A DNA stretch of 64,000 bases from Clostridia bacterium. Its GTDB lineage: Bacteria; Bacillota; Clostridia; Oscillospirales; Acutalibacteraceae. The stretch is taken from contig JAFVVQ010000025.1 in NCBI GenBank assembly GCA_017502085.1, positions 83,551 through 147,550 of the forward strand, given 5' to 3'. Position 1 is the first letter of the stretch; each line of letters begins with the position of its first letter. This document shows, piece after piece, positions 25,710-34,191 of the stretch. Below the pieces are notes generated by a model. It saw only the letters and a list, made by a program, of their open reading frames with translations. It had not been told where the DNA came from and did no database searches. Position numbers and translations under genes: made by a program.

Positions 25710-26201
25710 TTGTCGCAAAAACTGATTAAATCGGAAGAAGAAATAAAAGAGCTTGTAGGTAAATACAGCTCTTTGATTTTCAGAATATCTTACTGTATTC
25801 TTTGCAATACGGACGATGCAGAGGATGCTGTTCAGGAAACATTTCTCAGATATATCACCAAAGCTCCCGAATTCAACAGTGAAGAACACCGAAAAGCGTG
25901 GTTGATAAAGGTTTCGGCAAATATAAGTAAAAATATGCTTATGTTCCGGTTGAAAAGAGAAACGGTTAACATAGACAATGTGGAAAATATCGGAATAAGC
26001 GAAAATGATTATGAAACTTTTGAGCTTATAATGAGTTTGCCCGCAAAGCATAAAATTGTTATGACTCTTTATTATGTTGAGGGCTACAAAAGCAAGGAAA
26101 TCGCAGAAATAATCGGTATAAGCGAAGAAACCGTCAGAAAACGTCTTCAAAAAGGACGAGAATTATTGAGAAAAGAGTTTGAAAAGGAGAAATTACTGTG
26201 A
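25710..26201 (+). CDS. ECF-type RNA polymerase sigma factor (163 aa)
   Basis: A sigma-70 family factor with region 2 (ELVGKYSSLIFRISYCILCN, then DDAEDAVQETFLRY) and region 4 (LPAKHKIVMTLYYVEGYKSKEIAEIIGIS with ETVRKRLQKGRELL). I place the start at TTG 25710, with AGGAGG 11 nt upstream; the frame is open further 5' but has no ribosome binding site. It overlaps the next gene by 4 nt. ECF factors respond to envelope or redox stress with an anti-sigma partner; the small membrane protein downstream fits. It probably controls the acyl-ligase/PlsC operon. Confidence 0.85.
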   Translation: MSQKLIKSEEEIKELVGKYSSLIFRISYCILCNTDDAEDAVQETFLRYITKAPEFNSEEHRKAWLIKVSANISKNMLMFRLKRETVNIDNVENIGISENDYETFELIMSLPAKHKIVMTLYYVEGYKSKEIAEIIGISEETVRKRLQKGRELLRKEFEKEKLL

Positions 26202-26416
26202 TTGACCAAGAAATCAGAGAGTATATAAGATTGATCAGTTCCCTTTCCCTCAAACAGTCAAGCAAAGAGCGAATTGCGGATTTGCTGATTCAAAGGGTTA
26301 CGGACAGAAAAGAAATATCAGGTAAATATGTTGCGGCGGCATCTGCCGTGGCATTTTTAGTGGTCAGTACATTTCTGATTGCCCGCGGAATGAAACAAGA
26401 TGTAAACATAATGTGA
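26198..26416 (+). CDS. 72-aa single-helix membrane protein, candidate mini anti-sigma factor
   Basis: The start is GTG 26198 (GTGA overlap with the sigma stop; AGGAG 8 nt upstream). Residues 1-44 are a charged helical cytoplasmic part, and 45-63 (VAAASAVAFLVVSTFLIA) a transmembrane helix. No zinc anti-sigma (HxxxCxxC) motif. The coupling to the ECF gene suggests a sigma-binding role, which is inference; the length is only about one third of a usual anti-sigma protein. Confidence 0.7.
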   Translation: MIDQEIREYIRLISSLSLKQSSKERIADLLIQRVTDRKEISGKYVAAASAVAFLVVSTFLIARGMKQDVNIM

Positions 26417-26427
26417 GGAAAAAAGAA

Positions 26428-28143
26428 ATGAATATGGTGTCAAAAAATCCGTTTTTAAATTGTGAAAACAGCAAGCTTCCTCTTGGTTTTGAGGTTCCCG
26501 ACACTTCAATGTTCGGTATGCTTAAAATTACAGCAAAAAACCAACCGGAATCTTTGGCTTATGAGTATTTCGGAACAAAATGCACATATGCAAATTTAGT
26601 GAAAAGAATTGAAAAAATTTCCGGTGCATATTATGCTTTGGGCGTTCGCAAAGGCGATATTGTTACAATTATTATGCCTAACACACCCGAAGCGGTTATC
26701 AGCATTTATGCTCTTAACAGAATAGGCGCGGTTGCAAACATTCTGCACCCTCTTTCCGCACAGGAGGAGATAAAGAATCACATAAACAGAGTCGCCAGTA
26801 AGGTTTTGCTGTGTGTAGATATCAGCACCGAAAAGATTTCCGAAATCATTGACGAAACTCCTGTTAAAAAGGTAATTGTTGCCTCTGCCGGGGATTCTAT
26901 GCCTTTTGTGATGAAAACGCTTTATGCTCTTAAATGCATAAAAAATTTCAAATATGATAAGGAAGATAAAAGATATATTTCGTGGAGCAGTTTTTCTGAA
27001 AAATCAGGAAGTGTTGCGGAATACAACTCCAAGGGCGACGAAAACAAGGAAGTGGCCGTTATTCTTCACAGCGGCGGCACAACCGGCACTCCGAAAGATA
27101 TAATGCTGTCAAACTATAACTTCAATGCTTTCGGCATACAAGCGGTGCTTACGCTGAGAGATGTTAAATCCGGCGATAAGATCCTTGCGATCCTGCCGAT
27201 TTTCCACGGCTTCGGCTTGGGCGTTTGCGTTCACGTGTCATTCTGCTTCGGCGCGTGCTCGGTTTTGATTCCGCAGTTTAATGCAAGCAAGTTTGCGAGC
27301 ATTCTGAAAAAATACAAGCCGACAATGCTTTTCGGTGTTCCCACACTTTATGATGCATTGCTTAAAGCAAAGGGTGCCGAAAAAATTGATTTCTCATTCC
27401 TTAAATATGCTGTCAGTGGCGGCGATACTCTGCCCGAAAAGCTTGAAAAAAGCGTTAATGATTTCTTTGCGGCGCACAACTCAAATGTAAAAATCTGTGA
27501 GGGTTACGGTATGACCGAGGGTCTTGCTGCGCTAAGCCTTTCGGTTGGTAACAACTATAAATCAAGAACAATCGGAAAACCTCTCATCGGAACCGAAATG
27601 TGCATTGTTGAACCGGGAACAATTAATGTTCTTCCGGCAGGGGAGGACGGCGAACTTTGTGTCAGCGGACCGACGGTTATGATAGGTTACAGAAATAATC
27701 CCATTGAAACAGAGAATGCTTTACGCGTTCATTCTGACGGTAAGGTTTGGCTTCATACAGGCGATATGGCCGCTATTGATGGTGACGGTTTTGTTCATTA
27801 CAAGCTCAGAATAAAGAGAATGATGATAACTTCGGGATTCAATGTTTATCCCACTCAGATTGAAAGCGTTGTCGAAGAACTGGGTTTTGTTGAAAAATGC
27901 GTTGTTGTTTCGGTTCCGCATCAGTATAAAAAAGAGGTTGCAAAGGCTTATATCGTCCTTAAAAACGGAAAAGAAAAAAGCGATAAAACCAAAGAAGAAA
28001 TCCGTGAATACTGCAAAAAGAAGCTTATGCATTACAGTGTTCCTTACATATATGAATTTGTTGATATTCTTCCCAAAACGGCCTATAACAAGATTGATTT
28101 CATGAAATTACAAAAAGAAAGTGAAATGGAGGTCGTTTCCTAA
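26428..28143 (+). CDS. class I adenylate-forming acyl-CoA ligase-like enzyme (571 aa)
   Basis: An ANL-superfamily enzyme that activates a carboxylic acid as AMP ester and passes it to CoA or a carrier. Core motifs: HSGGTTGTPKDIMLS (A3, about residues 217-231), EGYGMTEGLAA (A5), WLHTGDMAAIDGDGF (A7), RIKRMMITSGFNVYP (A8) and a C-terminal Lys region PKTAYNKIDFM (A10). ATG 26428 follows GAGG by about 9 nt. Fatty or aromatic acid specificity cannot be decided. It shares one nucleotide with the PlsC-like gene, suggesting that the activated acyl group is used by that enzyme. Confidence 0.9.
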   Translation: MNMVSKNPFLNCENSKLPLGFEVPDTSMFGMLKITAKNQPESLAYEYFGTKCTYANLVKRIEKISGAYYALGVRKGDIVTIIMPNTPEAVISIYALNRIGAVANILHPLSAQEEIKNHINRVASKVLLCVDISTEKISEIIDETPVKKVIVASAGDSMPFVMKTLYALKCIKNFKYDKEDKRYISWSSFSEKSGSVAEYNSKGDENKEVAVILHSGGTTGTPKDIMLSNYNFNAFGIQAVLTLRDVKSGDKILAILPIFHGFGLGVCVHVSFCFGACSVLIPQFNASKFASILKKYKPTMLFGVPTLYDALLKAKGAEKIDFSFLKYAVSGGDTLPEKLEKSVNDFFAAHNSNVKICEGYGMTEGLAALSLSVGNNYKSRTIGKPLIGTEMCIVEPGTINVLPAGEDGELCVSGPTVMIGYRNNPIETENALRVHSDGKVWLHTGDMAAIDGDGFVHYKLRIKRMMITSGFNVYPTQIESVVEELGFVEKCVVVSVPHQYKKEVAKAYIVLKNGKEKSDKTKEEIREYCKKKLMHYSVPYIYEFVDILPKTAYNKIDFMKLQKESEMEVVS

Positions 28144-28793
28144 TGGCAAAAAAGCCGAGAACTTGGGGCTACAGACTTCTTAAACCTCTTCTTCTGACTT
28201 TGTTTTCTCTCTATTATAGTCCCCGTGTATTCGGAAAGGGCAACATACCCAAAAAGGGTGCTGTTGTAATTTGCAGCAACCATAAGCATGTTCTTGATCA
28301 GTGCCTTGCCGCGCTTGCGACCGGCCGCCCGATAAACTATATGGCAAAGTCCCAATATTTCAAAGGAAAGTTTGCATGGTTTTTTAAGCTTACCGGTTGC
28401 ATCTGCGTTAATCGTAACGGACATGATGAAGAGGCAAAAGCATCGGCTAATGCCGTTCTTTCAAATGGCGGAGCTTTGGGTATTTTTCCCGAGGGCACAA
28501 GAAACAAAACCGATAATTTGATTGGCGAATTCAAATACGGTGCAGCTTCTCTTGCCTGCAAAAACGAGGCAATGATAGTACCGGTGGCGGTTTCGGGTGA
28601 ATATAAATTCAGAAGCAAAACGCTTTGTTCAAGAATCGGAAAGCCTTTTTCAACAAAGGGTATGACTGTTGAACAGGCAAACGACCGCCTCCATAGGGAG
28701 GTTGTAAAACTCATAAAAGAGAATCTTGCTGACGGTTACGGCACCGCTGAAGAATTCGAAAGGGCAAAGCGCTATACTTTTCCCAAAAGTTGA
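28143..28793 (+). CDS. PlsC-type 1-acylglycerol-3-phosphate acyltransferase (216 aa)
   Basis: A lysophosphatidic acid acyltransferase family enzyme: SNHKHVLDQCLAALA (the catalytic NHxxxxD at about 45-51) and FPEGTRNKT (glycerophosphate-binding motif). A hydrophobic N-terminus (LLKPLLLTLFSLYYSP) should lie in the membrane. The ATG overlaps the ligase stop (TAATG). In genomes of this kind a second, housekeeping plsC is common; this copy is probably devoted to the ligase pathway. Confidence 0.88.
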   Translation: MAKKPRTWGYRLLKPLLLTLFSLYYSPRVFGKGNIPKKGAVVICSNHKHVLDQCLAALATGRPINYMAKSQYFKGKFAWFFKLTGCICVNRNGHDEEAKASANAVLSNGGALGIFPEGTRNKTDNLIGEFKYGAASLACKNEAMIVPVAVSGEYKFRSKTLCSRIGKPFSTKGMTVEQANDRLHREVVKLIKENLADGYGTAEEFERAKRYTFPKS

Positions 28794-28957
28794 TTCGATT
28801 TTATAATTAATTTGCATTTATGCTCTAGGATTCTTTCTGTGGCGTGAAACATTAATAAATTTGCCCCGTATAGCTTATGCTGTACGGGGTTTGTTATTTC
28901 TTGTATTTTTATATGAGTTTATTGAACAATACAATCAACTATAAAATTTTTAGTCGT

Positions 28958-29200
28958 TCATCCAAGCAGAAGCTCATCAAATGAAACGTTGAATATTTTT
29001 GCAAAAGCGATGATTTCAATATCGGTAACAAATCTTTTTCCGCACTCGATACGCTGAATTGCATTTTTATCAATATCAATACCGACGAGCTGCATCCTGT
29101 CGGCAAGTTCTCTTTGCGATATTTTCAATTCAAGACGGAGTTTTGCGATATTTTTTCCGCAGACATTGTTCAAACCGTCATTTGTTTTATTGGTAAACAT
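28958..29200 (-). CDS. XRE-family helix-turn-helix regulator (80 aa)
   Basis: A minimal Cro/C1-type protein: NIAKLRLELKISQRELADRM then GIDIDKNAIQRIECGKRFVT (residues about 20-60). Start ATG 29200 is fixed by AGGAG 7 nt upstream; the longer open frame lacks a ribosome binding site. It stands alone and faces the broken zinc-ribbon gene at 29312; its target is unknown. Confidence 0.8.
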   Translation of the reverse strand: MFTNKTNDGLNNVCGKNIAKLRLELKISQRELADRMQLVGIDIDKNAIQRIECGKRFVTDIEIIAFAKIFNVSFDELLLG

Positions 29201-29311
29201 ATATTTTCTCCTTTTTGACATTTAGTGCTTGTTAATAAGAAAATTGTATGTTATACCATTGCTGATAATGACATTCAGTGAGTATCAATATAATGCAAAG
29301 GAGAAATGTAA

Positions 29312-29554
29312 ATGGCTCTTATTAAATGCCCTGATTGCGGAAAGGATGTATCAGACAAGGCGAAAGTATGTATCAACTGCGGGTTCTTTTCTGGCGGAGA
29401 GTCAGGGACAGGGTTGTTGGTTTTCTCAGGGTGCTCGACTTTCGGCAATCGCTGCAGATTCTTTATCGCTCTACGGCTCGACGGGCGGAAAACCTTTCAC
29501 CGAAAGGTTTTCTCTTCGCCCTTTCGAATCCTAACTCTGTTTTGTAAATTTTAA
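29312..29554 (+). pseudogene. zinc-ribbon protein whose 3' part is replaced by unrelated sequence
   Basis: ATG 29312 follows AAAGGAG by 8 nt. Residues 1-26 form a zinc ribbon (KCPDCGKDVSDKAKVCINCG), the N-terminus of many small membrane proteins; compare the genes at 33169 and 61032. After codon 26, at about 29390, the frame enters a sequence resembling tRNA-Ser 3' ends and the translation becomes meaningless. The gene has probably lost its C-terminal part by recombination at that point. Confidence 0.5.
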
Positions 29555-29606
29555 GAGCATAGCAACAGACGTTGCTATGCTCTTAAATCTGGCGGAGAGT
29601 TAGGGA
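29390..29606. repeat. recombination scar bounded by tRNA-Ser 3'-end-like 19-bp direct repeats
   Basis: TCTGGCGGAGAGTCAGGGA (29390-29408) and TCTGGCGGAGAGTTAGGGA (29588-29606) match in 18 of 19 positions; the second is the 3' end of tRNA-Ser(CGA). The segment between them (about 180 bp) holds a tRNA-like TTCGAATCCTAACTCTG in the opposite direction (about 29524-29540) and a perfect hairpin AAAACCTTTC/GAAAGGTTTT. It looks like what is left of an element or gene rearrangement at the tRNA 3' end. Confidence 0.55.
29550..29587 (-). terminator. 17-bp perfect inverted repeat just after tRNA-Ser(CGA)
   Basis: Arms 29550-29566 and 29571-29587 pair perfectly around the loop AGAC, starting 3 nt after the tRNA CCA end. 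It most likely ends the tRNA transcript, but the following T run on the minus strand is poor. Confidence 0.55.
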
Positions 29607-29677
29607 TTCGAACCCTAGGTGAGTTTCCCCACACAGCATTTCGAGTGCTGCACCTTCGACCTCTCGGACAACTCTCC
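29590..29677 (-). tRNA. tRNA-Ser(CGA)
   Basis: 88 nt with CCA encoded. Acceptor GGAGAGT pairs with ACTCTCC; the T arm is AGGGTTCGAATCCCT; anticodon loop CTCGAAA gives CGA, reading UCG; a long variable arm (GTGGGGAAACTCAC) marks a serine tRNA. Confidence 0.95.
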
Positions 29678-29701
29678 GTATATTCTGTTTTCAGCTCTGC
29701 T

Positions 29702-29730
29702 ATTTTAACAGATTTCGGCGGTGTTGTCAA
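29702..29730 (-). promoter_or_regulatory. promoter of tRNA-Ser(CGA)
   Basis: On the minus strand TTGACA (29730-29725), 17 nt, TAAAAT (29707-29702), ending 25 nt before the mature tRNA. Confidence 0.75.
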
Positions 29731-29813
29731 TCCGTTTTTAATCAAACCCCGATACAATTTATCAGTATTATTTTATTTATTATAAGTAATTATGACGAAA
29801 AGCCTGATTTTAG

Positions 29814-29842
29814 TTGACTTTTTTGCTTTAGTATGATAATGT
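29814..29842 (+). promoter_or_regulatory. promoter of the amino-acid ABC importer operon
   Basis: TTGACT (29814-29819), 17 nt, TAATGT (29837-29842), 46 nt before the start codon. Confidence 0.55.
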
Positions 29843-29887
29843 ATTAACACAATAAAAGCCGATTCCGGCTGAAAAGGAGTAATATTT

Positions 29888-30694
29888 ATGAAGAAAATTC
29901 TCGCACTTCTCCTCGCACTCTCAATGGTATTCGCTCTCGGCGCTTGCGCAAAAGAACCCGCTGCTGAAAAGACTGACGCTGAATACATCACCGAAAAGGG
30001 CGAAATGATCATCGGTATCACACTTTTCGCTCCCATGAACTACTACAATGAAAAGAACGAACTCATCGGCTTTGAAACCGAATTTGCAAAGGCTGTTTGC
30101 GAAAAGCTCGGCGTTACTGCAAAATTCCAGGAAATCAACTGGGCTGCAAAAGAAACAGAGCTTAACGGCAAAACAATCGACTGCATCTGGAACGGTATGA
30201 CAATCGATGCTGAAAGACTCGAGAATATGTCAATTTCCACTCCCTATATGCAGAATAAGCAGGTTCTCATCATGAAGGCTGACAAGGCTGCTGCATTCAC
30301 ATCAATCGACGGCCTCAAGATCGCTGCAGAAGGCGGCTCCGCGGGCGCAAACGTTATCGAAAACGATGCTTACTTTGCAAACGCACAGTTTGTAGAGGTT
30401 GAAGATATGGCTGCTGCTCTTATGGAAGTCAAGGCAGGTACATCCGACGGTTGCGTTATCGACTACGTTACAAGCCTCGGCTCAATCGGTGAAGGCACAG
30501 ACTATGCAGACCTCGTTGTAGTTGAAAGCGCAAAGTTCGAGCTCGGCAACGATGAGCAGTACGGTATCGCATTCCGCAAGGGCAGCGATATGACTGCAAA
30601 GGTTAACGCTGCTATCACAGAGCTTGTTGCTGACGGTACTCTTCAGAGCATCGCTGCAAAGTATAAGCTTGAAAACGAACTTATCGCTAAATAA
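29888..30694 (+). CDS. amino-acid ABC transporter, substrate-binding lipoprotein (268 aa)
   Basis: A family 3 solute-binding protein. The signal peptide MKKILALLLALSMVFALGAC carries a lipobox (LGAC, Cys20). GEMIIGITLFAPMNYYNEKN and LIGFETEFAKAVCEKLG (about residues 47-65), then DCIWNGMTIDAER, are the usual SBP_bac_3 motifs, giving an amino-acid binding cleft. The transported amino acid (polar, glutamine- or cystine-like) cannot be decided. First gene of a complete importer operon; AAAGGAG lies 8 nt before ATG. Codon use shifts to highly expressed types. Confidence 0.93.
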   Translation: MKKILALLLALSMVFALGACAKEPAAEKTDAEYITEKGEMIIGITLFAPMNYYNEKNELIGFETEFAKAVCEKLGVTAKFQEINWAAKETELNGKTIDCIWNGMTIDAERLENMSISTPYMQNKQVLIMKADKAAAFTSIDGLKIAAEGGSAGANVIENDAYFANAQFVEVEDMAAALMEVKAGTSDGCVIDYVTSLGSIGEGTDYADLVVVESAKFELGNDEQYGIAFRKGSDMTAKVNAAITELVADGTLQSIAAKYKLENELIAK

Positions 30695-30716
30695 TTTAGA
30701 TTACAGGAAGATATAA

Positions 30717-31406
30717 ATGACACAAATTTTGCTTAATGCTGCACAGGGCGGCTTTCTGAATTCGGAGTTTGCGGAGGTTTCGATATCTCTGCTTGACGGT
30801 CTCTGGCAAAACGTCAGACTCTTCGGGTCAACGCTTCTTTTTGCGTTGCCGCTCGGTCTGATTATTACCTTTGGCTCGATGTCGAAATTCCGCCCCCTCA
30901 AATATCTGACGAAGACGTTTGTCTGGGTTATCAGAGGTACACCTCTTATGCTTCAGCTTTTCGTTGTTTTCTACGTGCCGGGACTTCTTTTCGACGTTCC
31001 GATGCAGGACAGAATGACGGCGGCCCTCATTGCTTTTGTTATAAATTATTCTGCATATTTTTCGGAAATATACAGAGGCGGTATCGAGAGCATTCCCAAG
31101 GGACAGTATGAGGCTTGTCAGGTGCTCGGTATGACAAAGGGACAAACATTCTTCAAGGTTATTCTGATGCAGGTTGTCAAGAGAGTTGTTCCCCCGATGA
31201 GCAACGAAATCATTACCCTTGTCAAGGATACCTCACTTGCGAGAGTTATTGCCGTTTCGGAAATTCTGATGGCAGCCGAACGCTTTTCAAGAAAAGGTGT
31301 TATCTGGCCGCTCTTCTATACGGCGGTTTATTTCCTCATCTTCTGCGGCGGACTCACCCTTCTTTTCGGTTGGATTGAAAAGAAGCTTGACTATTACAAA
31401 GGATAA
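30717..31406 (+). CDS. amino-acid ABC transporter, permease (229 aa)
   Basis: A His/Glu/Gln/Arg-type permease: about five transmembrane helices with GLWQNVRLFGSTLLFALPLG, YLTKTFVWVIRGTPLMLQL, NYSAYFSEIYRGGIESI and the EAA loop with GMTKGQTFFKVILMQVVKR, which docks to the ATPase. LVKDTSLARVIAVSEIL is the family end motif. ATG 30717 follows AGGAAG. Functions as a homodimer with the ATPase downstream. Confidence 0.93.
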   Translation: MTQILLNAAQGGFLNSEFAEVSISLLDGLWQNVRLFGSTLLFALPLGLIITFGSMSKFRPLKYLTKTFVWVIRGTPLMLQLFVVFYVPGLLFDVPMQDRMTAALIAFVINYSAYFSEIYRGGIESIPKGQYEACQVLGMTKGQTFFKVILMQVVKRVVPPMSNEIITLVKDTSLARVIAVSEILMAAERFSRKGVIWPLFYTAVYFLIFCGGLTLLFGWIEKKLDYYKG

Positions 31407-31415
31407 GGTGCGGCA

Positions 31416-32198
31416 ATGGCAATACTTGAAGTTACAAATATTCATAAGAGTTTCGGAAATAACCACGTTCTCAACGGTATAGGCTTCAGCCTTGAAGAGG
31501 GCTCGGTGCTTTCTGTTATCGGTTCGTCGGGCAGCGGCAAAACAACGCTTCTGCGATGCATAACCTCACTTGAAACTGCCGATGAAGGCAAAATCGTTGT
31601 TAACGGCAACGTTGTTTTTGACAGCGAAAATCAGCATAAATTCACTAAAGAAGAGATTCGCAGAAACCGTCTTTCGGTTGGTCTTGTGTTCCAGTCGTTC
31701 AATCTGTTCCCGCAGTACAGCGTTCTTGAAAACGTTACTCTTGCGGTAAAGCTTCAGGCTAAAAACAGGGATGATTACAAGGCGAACAAGAAGGCGATTC
31801 TTGAAGAAATTGAAGCTGAAGGAATGGAGCTTCTCCGCAAGGTTGGTCTTGCTGAAAAAAGAGATGCTTATCCCTGCGAGCTTTCGGGTGGTCAGCAGCA
31901 GAGAGTTTCGATTGCGAGAGCTCTTGCCATGAAACCTGATATTCTCTTCTTTGATGAACCTACTTCTGCTCTCGACCCTGAACTTACGGGAGAAATCCTC
32001 AAGGTTATCAAGGGTCTTGCGGCCGATAATATGACAATGGTAATCGTTACTCACGAAATGTCTTTCGCAAGAGACGTTTCGGATTACATCATTTTTATGG
32101 ATGACGGTGTTATTGCGGAGCAGGGTACACCTGAGCAGGTTATTATGAATCCGAAAAACGAGCGCACAAAGGCTTTCCTGAGCCGTTTCCAGCAATAA
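31416..32198 (+). CDS. amino-acid ABC transporter, ATP-binding protein (260 aa)
   Basis: A GlnQ/HisP-type ATPase: Walker [13 protein letters not shown] (about 37-48), Q loop [16 protein letters not shown], signature [16 protein letters not shown], Walker [16 protein letters not shown], switch His in [12 protein letters not shown]. It drives the importer. The gene follows the permease gene by 9 nt and ends at the terminator at 32204. Confidence 0.95.
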   Translation: MAILEVTNIHKSFGNNHVLNGIGFSLEEGSVLSVIGSSGSGKTTLLRCITSLETADEGKIVVNGNVVFDSENQHKFTKEEIRRNRLSVGLVFQSFNLFPQYSVLENVTLAVKLQAKNRDDYKANKKAILEEIEAEGMELLRKVGLAEKRDAYPCELSGGQQQRVSIARALAMKPDILFFDEPTSALDPELTGEILKVIKGLAADNMTMVIVTHEMSFARDVSDYIIFMDDGVIAEQGTPEQVIMNPKNERTKAFLSRFQQ

Positions 32199-32203
32199 AA
32201 TAA

Positions 32204-32240
32204 GCGCAGCGGTTGATTTCAGCCGCTGCGCATTTTGTTT
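32204..32240 (+). terminator. terminator of the ABC importer operon
   Basis: GCGCAGCGG (32204-32212) pairs with CCGCTGCGC (32223-32231), then ATTTTGTTTT. It may also end the convergent gene at 32248. Confidence 0.85.
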
Positions 32241-32247
32241 TATCGGA

Positions 32248-33090
32248 TCAATAGCAGAGTGTATCGGTCTCCATATAGCGTACGCCCATATCGTAGAGCA
32301 TCTTTGCATTTTCGATTGTGTTGACGGTCCAGAATGAAAGTCCGATGCCGTGGTCAACCGCAAGTTTAATGCTCTGTTTGTCGTTCGCTGCGAGGTTGGG
32401 TGAAAGCCAGGTGTTGCCAAGTTCCTTTGCTTCTGCGATGTTTTTTTCGTCAATTTTATCGATGAGATACCAGAGTTCGATATCCTTGTTGAGCTTTCTG
32501 ATTGCCTTGAGCTGCTCAAGATCAAAGGAAATGATGATTGACTGTTTGGTGAGTCCCTTTGCTTCAACGGCTTCAAGAATGGTGTGAAGCTGATCGTAAT
32601 TCTCGGATTTGATTTCAATCTGAGGTTTTGTTGATGAGCCTACGAAAACGTCAAGATACTCTTCGAGAGTGGGCATACCGAGGTTTTCGTATGCCCAGAA
32701 ATTCGATCCGTTCTTGAAACGGAGCTGACGGACTTCTTCAAGAGTCATATCTTCAACTGCGCCCAGCTGACAGAAACGGCCGTTGACGTCGTCGTTGTGC
32801 AGAAGTACCCAGTGTCCGTCTTTTGTGAGCCTGATATCGCATTCTGCGGAATAGAAACCGAGTTCAACAGCTTTCTGATATGCGGGGAGTGAGTTCTCAG
32901 GGGCGACGGCAGTGATACCTCTGTGGGCTGTGAGATAGACGGGATCATCGGGGTTGCCTACTCCGTTTTCACTGAGCGAAATCAGTTCGAAGGGTCTGTT
33001 GAACAGCTTGGCAACGTGAACGAAGGGAAGAAAGGGGCACATAAATATGGGGACAAGAATTGACGAGATAACCTGATTGATAAATGTCAT
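32248..33090 (-). CDS. membrane-anchored glycerophosphodiester phosphodiesterase, second copy (280 aa)
   Basis: A GDPD family protein with an N-terminal hydrophobic segment (QVISSILVPIFMCPFLPFV). Catalytic motifs: LTAHRGITAVAPENSLPAY (His), SAECDIRLTKDGHWVLLHND (Glu, Asp, His), PQIEIKSE. The C-terminal LSFWTVNTIENAKMLYDMG fits. The start is ATG 33090, with AAAGG further upstream; the open frame to 33138 lacks a ribosome binding site. Roughly the same architecture as the paralogue at 21402. Confidence 0.9.
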   Translation of the reverse strand: MTFINQVISSILVPIFMCPFLPFVHVAKLFNRPFELISLSENGVGNPDDPVYLTAHRGITAVAPENSLPAYQKAVELGFYSAECDIRLTKDGHWVLLHNDDVNGRFCQLGAVEDMTLEEVRQLRFKNGSNFWAYENLGMPTLEEYLDVFVGSSTKPQIEIKSENYDQLHTILEAVEAKGLTKQSIIISFDLEQLKAIRKLNKDIELWYLIDKIDEKNIAEAKELGNTWLSPNLAANDKQSIKLAVDHGIGLSFWTVNTIENAKMLYDMGVRYMETDTLCY

Positions 33091-33122
33091 ATTTTTCACT
33101 ACCTTTAAAAATTTGCAATAAA

Positions 33123-33153
33123 CGGGAGGCTTTAACAAAAGCCTCCCGCAATT
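33123..33153 (-). terminator. terminator of the zinc-ribbon membrane protein gene
   Basis: On the minus strand CGGGAGGCTTT (33148-33138) pairs with AAAGCCTCCCG (33133-33123), followed by TTTATT. Confidence 0.8.
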
Positions 33154-33168
33154 TGTTATATTGATGTT

Positions 33169-34050
33169 TTATGCTTCAACGGTTTCCTTGGCTTCTTCAG
33201 CCTTGGCATTTCCTGCAGCGCCTTTTTTGGCTTCGATTTCGTCGAGAGCCTTTACCATCATAGCGCGGATTTCTTCCTTGGGTGTGCCCTTTGCAACGAG
33301 ATCAAAATACTCGTCTGAAGGGATGCCGCCGACAAGACACTGCTTATACTTGATGGGAGTGCCTTTGATGGTGATGACGATATTGAGCGCAAGAAGGAGA
33401 ACGAGCATTCCGATATAAACGAAGATGCCTGCGCCGATTTTACCGCTGAGGTAACCGCCGAGAGCAGCGGTTGCGTTTGATGCAAAGCTGAGGAAGAAGA
33501 AAACGGACGCAACTGCAAAAGCAATTGAAATACCGTTGAGAGTGAGATTTCTGATATTGCCTTTGGGTCCGCAGGCTGCCATAAGGGCAAGCAGGCTGAG
33601 AATAAGAACAACAGCAGAAAGGGCAAGCGCAACGAGTGCACCCGCATAACCGATGAATACACTGCCGAGAGCCTCAGTGCCGATCATGGCAAAGAGTGCG
33701 TCAAAATCGAGGTTTGAGAAAACGTCGATAAGAGCAATGAGGTTGACGGATGTTGTTTTGTCGCCCATAAAGGGAGCTTTGAAGCTGATTTCACAAAGAG
33801 GAATCAGCAATGCTGCGATGGGCAGAACGGAAAGAAAGATTCTGATTATTGTGAGCTTTGAACCAATAAATGAAGCTTTGAGCCTGTCTATTCTTTTCTG
33901 AAGTCTGGCATGCTCTGCCTCGGCTGCATCAGCTTCGTCGAGAAGCTTTTCTTCAAGACCGTAATAAACAAGGTTAACACCGCAATTGGGGCAGTTGGGA
34001 CGCCAATCAAATAATGTAAGTTTTCTTCCGCACTTGGGACAGTTTGCCAT
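33169..34050 (-). CDS. zinc-ribbon membrane protein of unknown function (293 aa)
   Basis: Residues 1-26 form a zinc ribbon (CPKCGRKLTLFDWRPNCPNCG). A charged coiled-coil-like helix (DEADAAEAEHARLQKRIDRL) follows, then five or so membrane helices (about 65-225), and a C-terminal cytoplasmic part with GGIPSDEYFDLVAKGTPKEE and an Ala/Glu/Lys-rich end. It has the layout of clostridial membrane proteins with an N-terminal ribbon and no named function. Monocistronic. Confidence 0.75.
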   Translation of the reverse strand: MANCPKCGRKLTLFDWRPNCPNCGVNLVYYGLEEKLLDEADAAEAEHARLQKRIDRLKASFIGSKLTIIRIFLSVLPIAALLIPLCEISFKAPFMGDKTTSVNLIALIDVFSNLDFDALFAMIGTEALGSVFIGYAGALVALALSAVVLILSLLALMAACGPKGNIRNLTLNGISIAFAVASVFFFLSFASNATAALGGYLSGKIGAGIFVYIGMLVLLLALNIVITIKGTPIKYKQCLVGGIPSDEYFDLVAKGTPKEEIRAMMVKALDEIEAKKGAAGNAKAEEAKETVEA

Positions 34051-34135
34051 ATGCTCTCCTCCATATTAAGAGTATTTTACAGTATATTAAATTTTAACAT
34101 AATATATCAACTAAATCAATAGTGAACAATAACTA

Positions 34136-34180
34136 AAAAGAGCGCTCAAAATTCGGCATTATGCCTATGAACGCTCTTTT
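34136..34180 (-). terminator. terminator of the SDR gene
   Basis: On the minus strand AAAAGAGCG (34180-34172) pairs with CGCTCTTTT (34144-34136), long loop, then TTAG. Confidence 0.7.
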
Positions 34181-34191
34181 ATAATCGATTT

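Noticed and set aside
29575-29757. 60-aa open frame over tRNA-Ser(CGA)
   Set aside because: Its central part (RRCSTRNAVWGNSPRVRIPN) is a translation across the tRNA gene itself.
31566-32618. 350-aa open frame antisense to the ABC ATPase and running into the phosphodiesterase gene
   Set aside because: It spans two well-identified genes and an intergenic terminator, with no known motif and no ribosome binding site.
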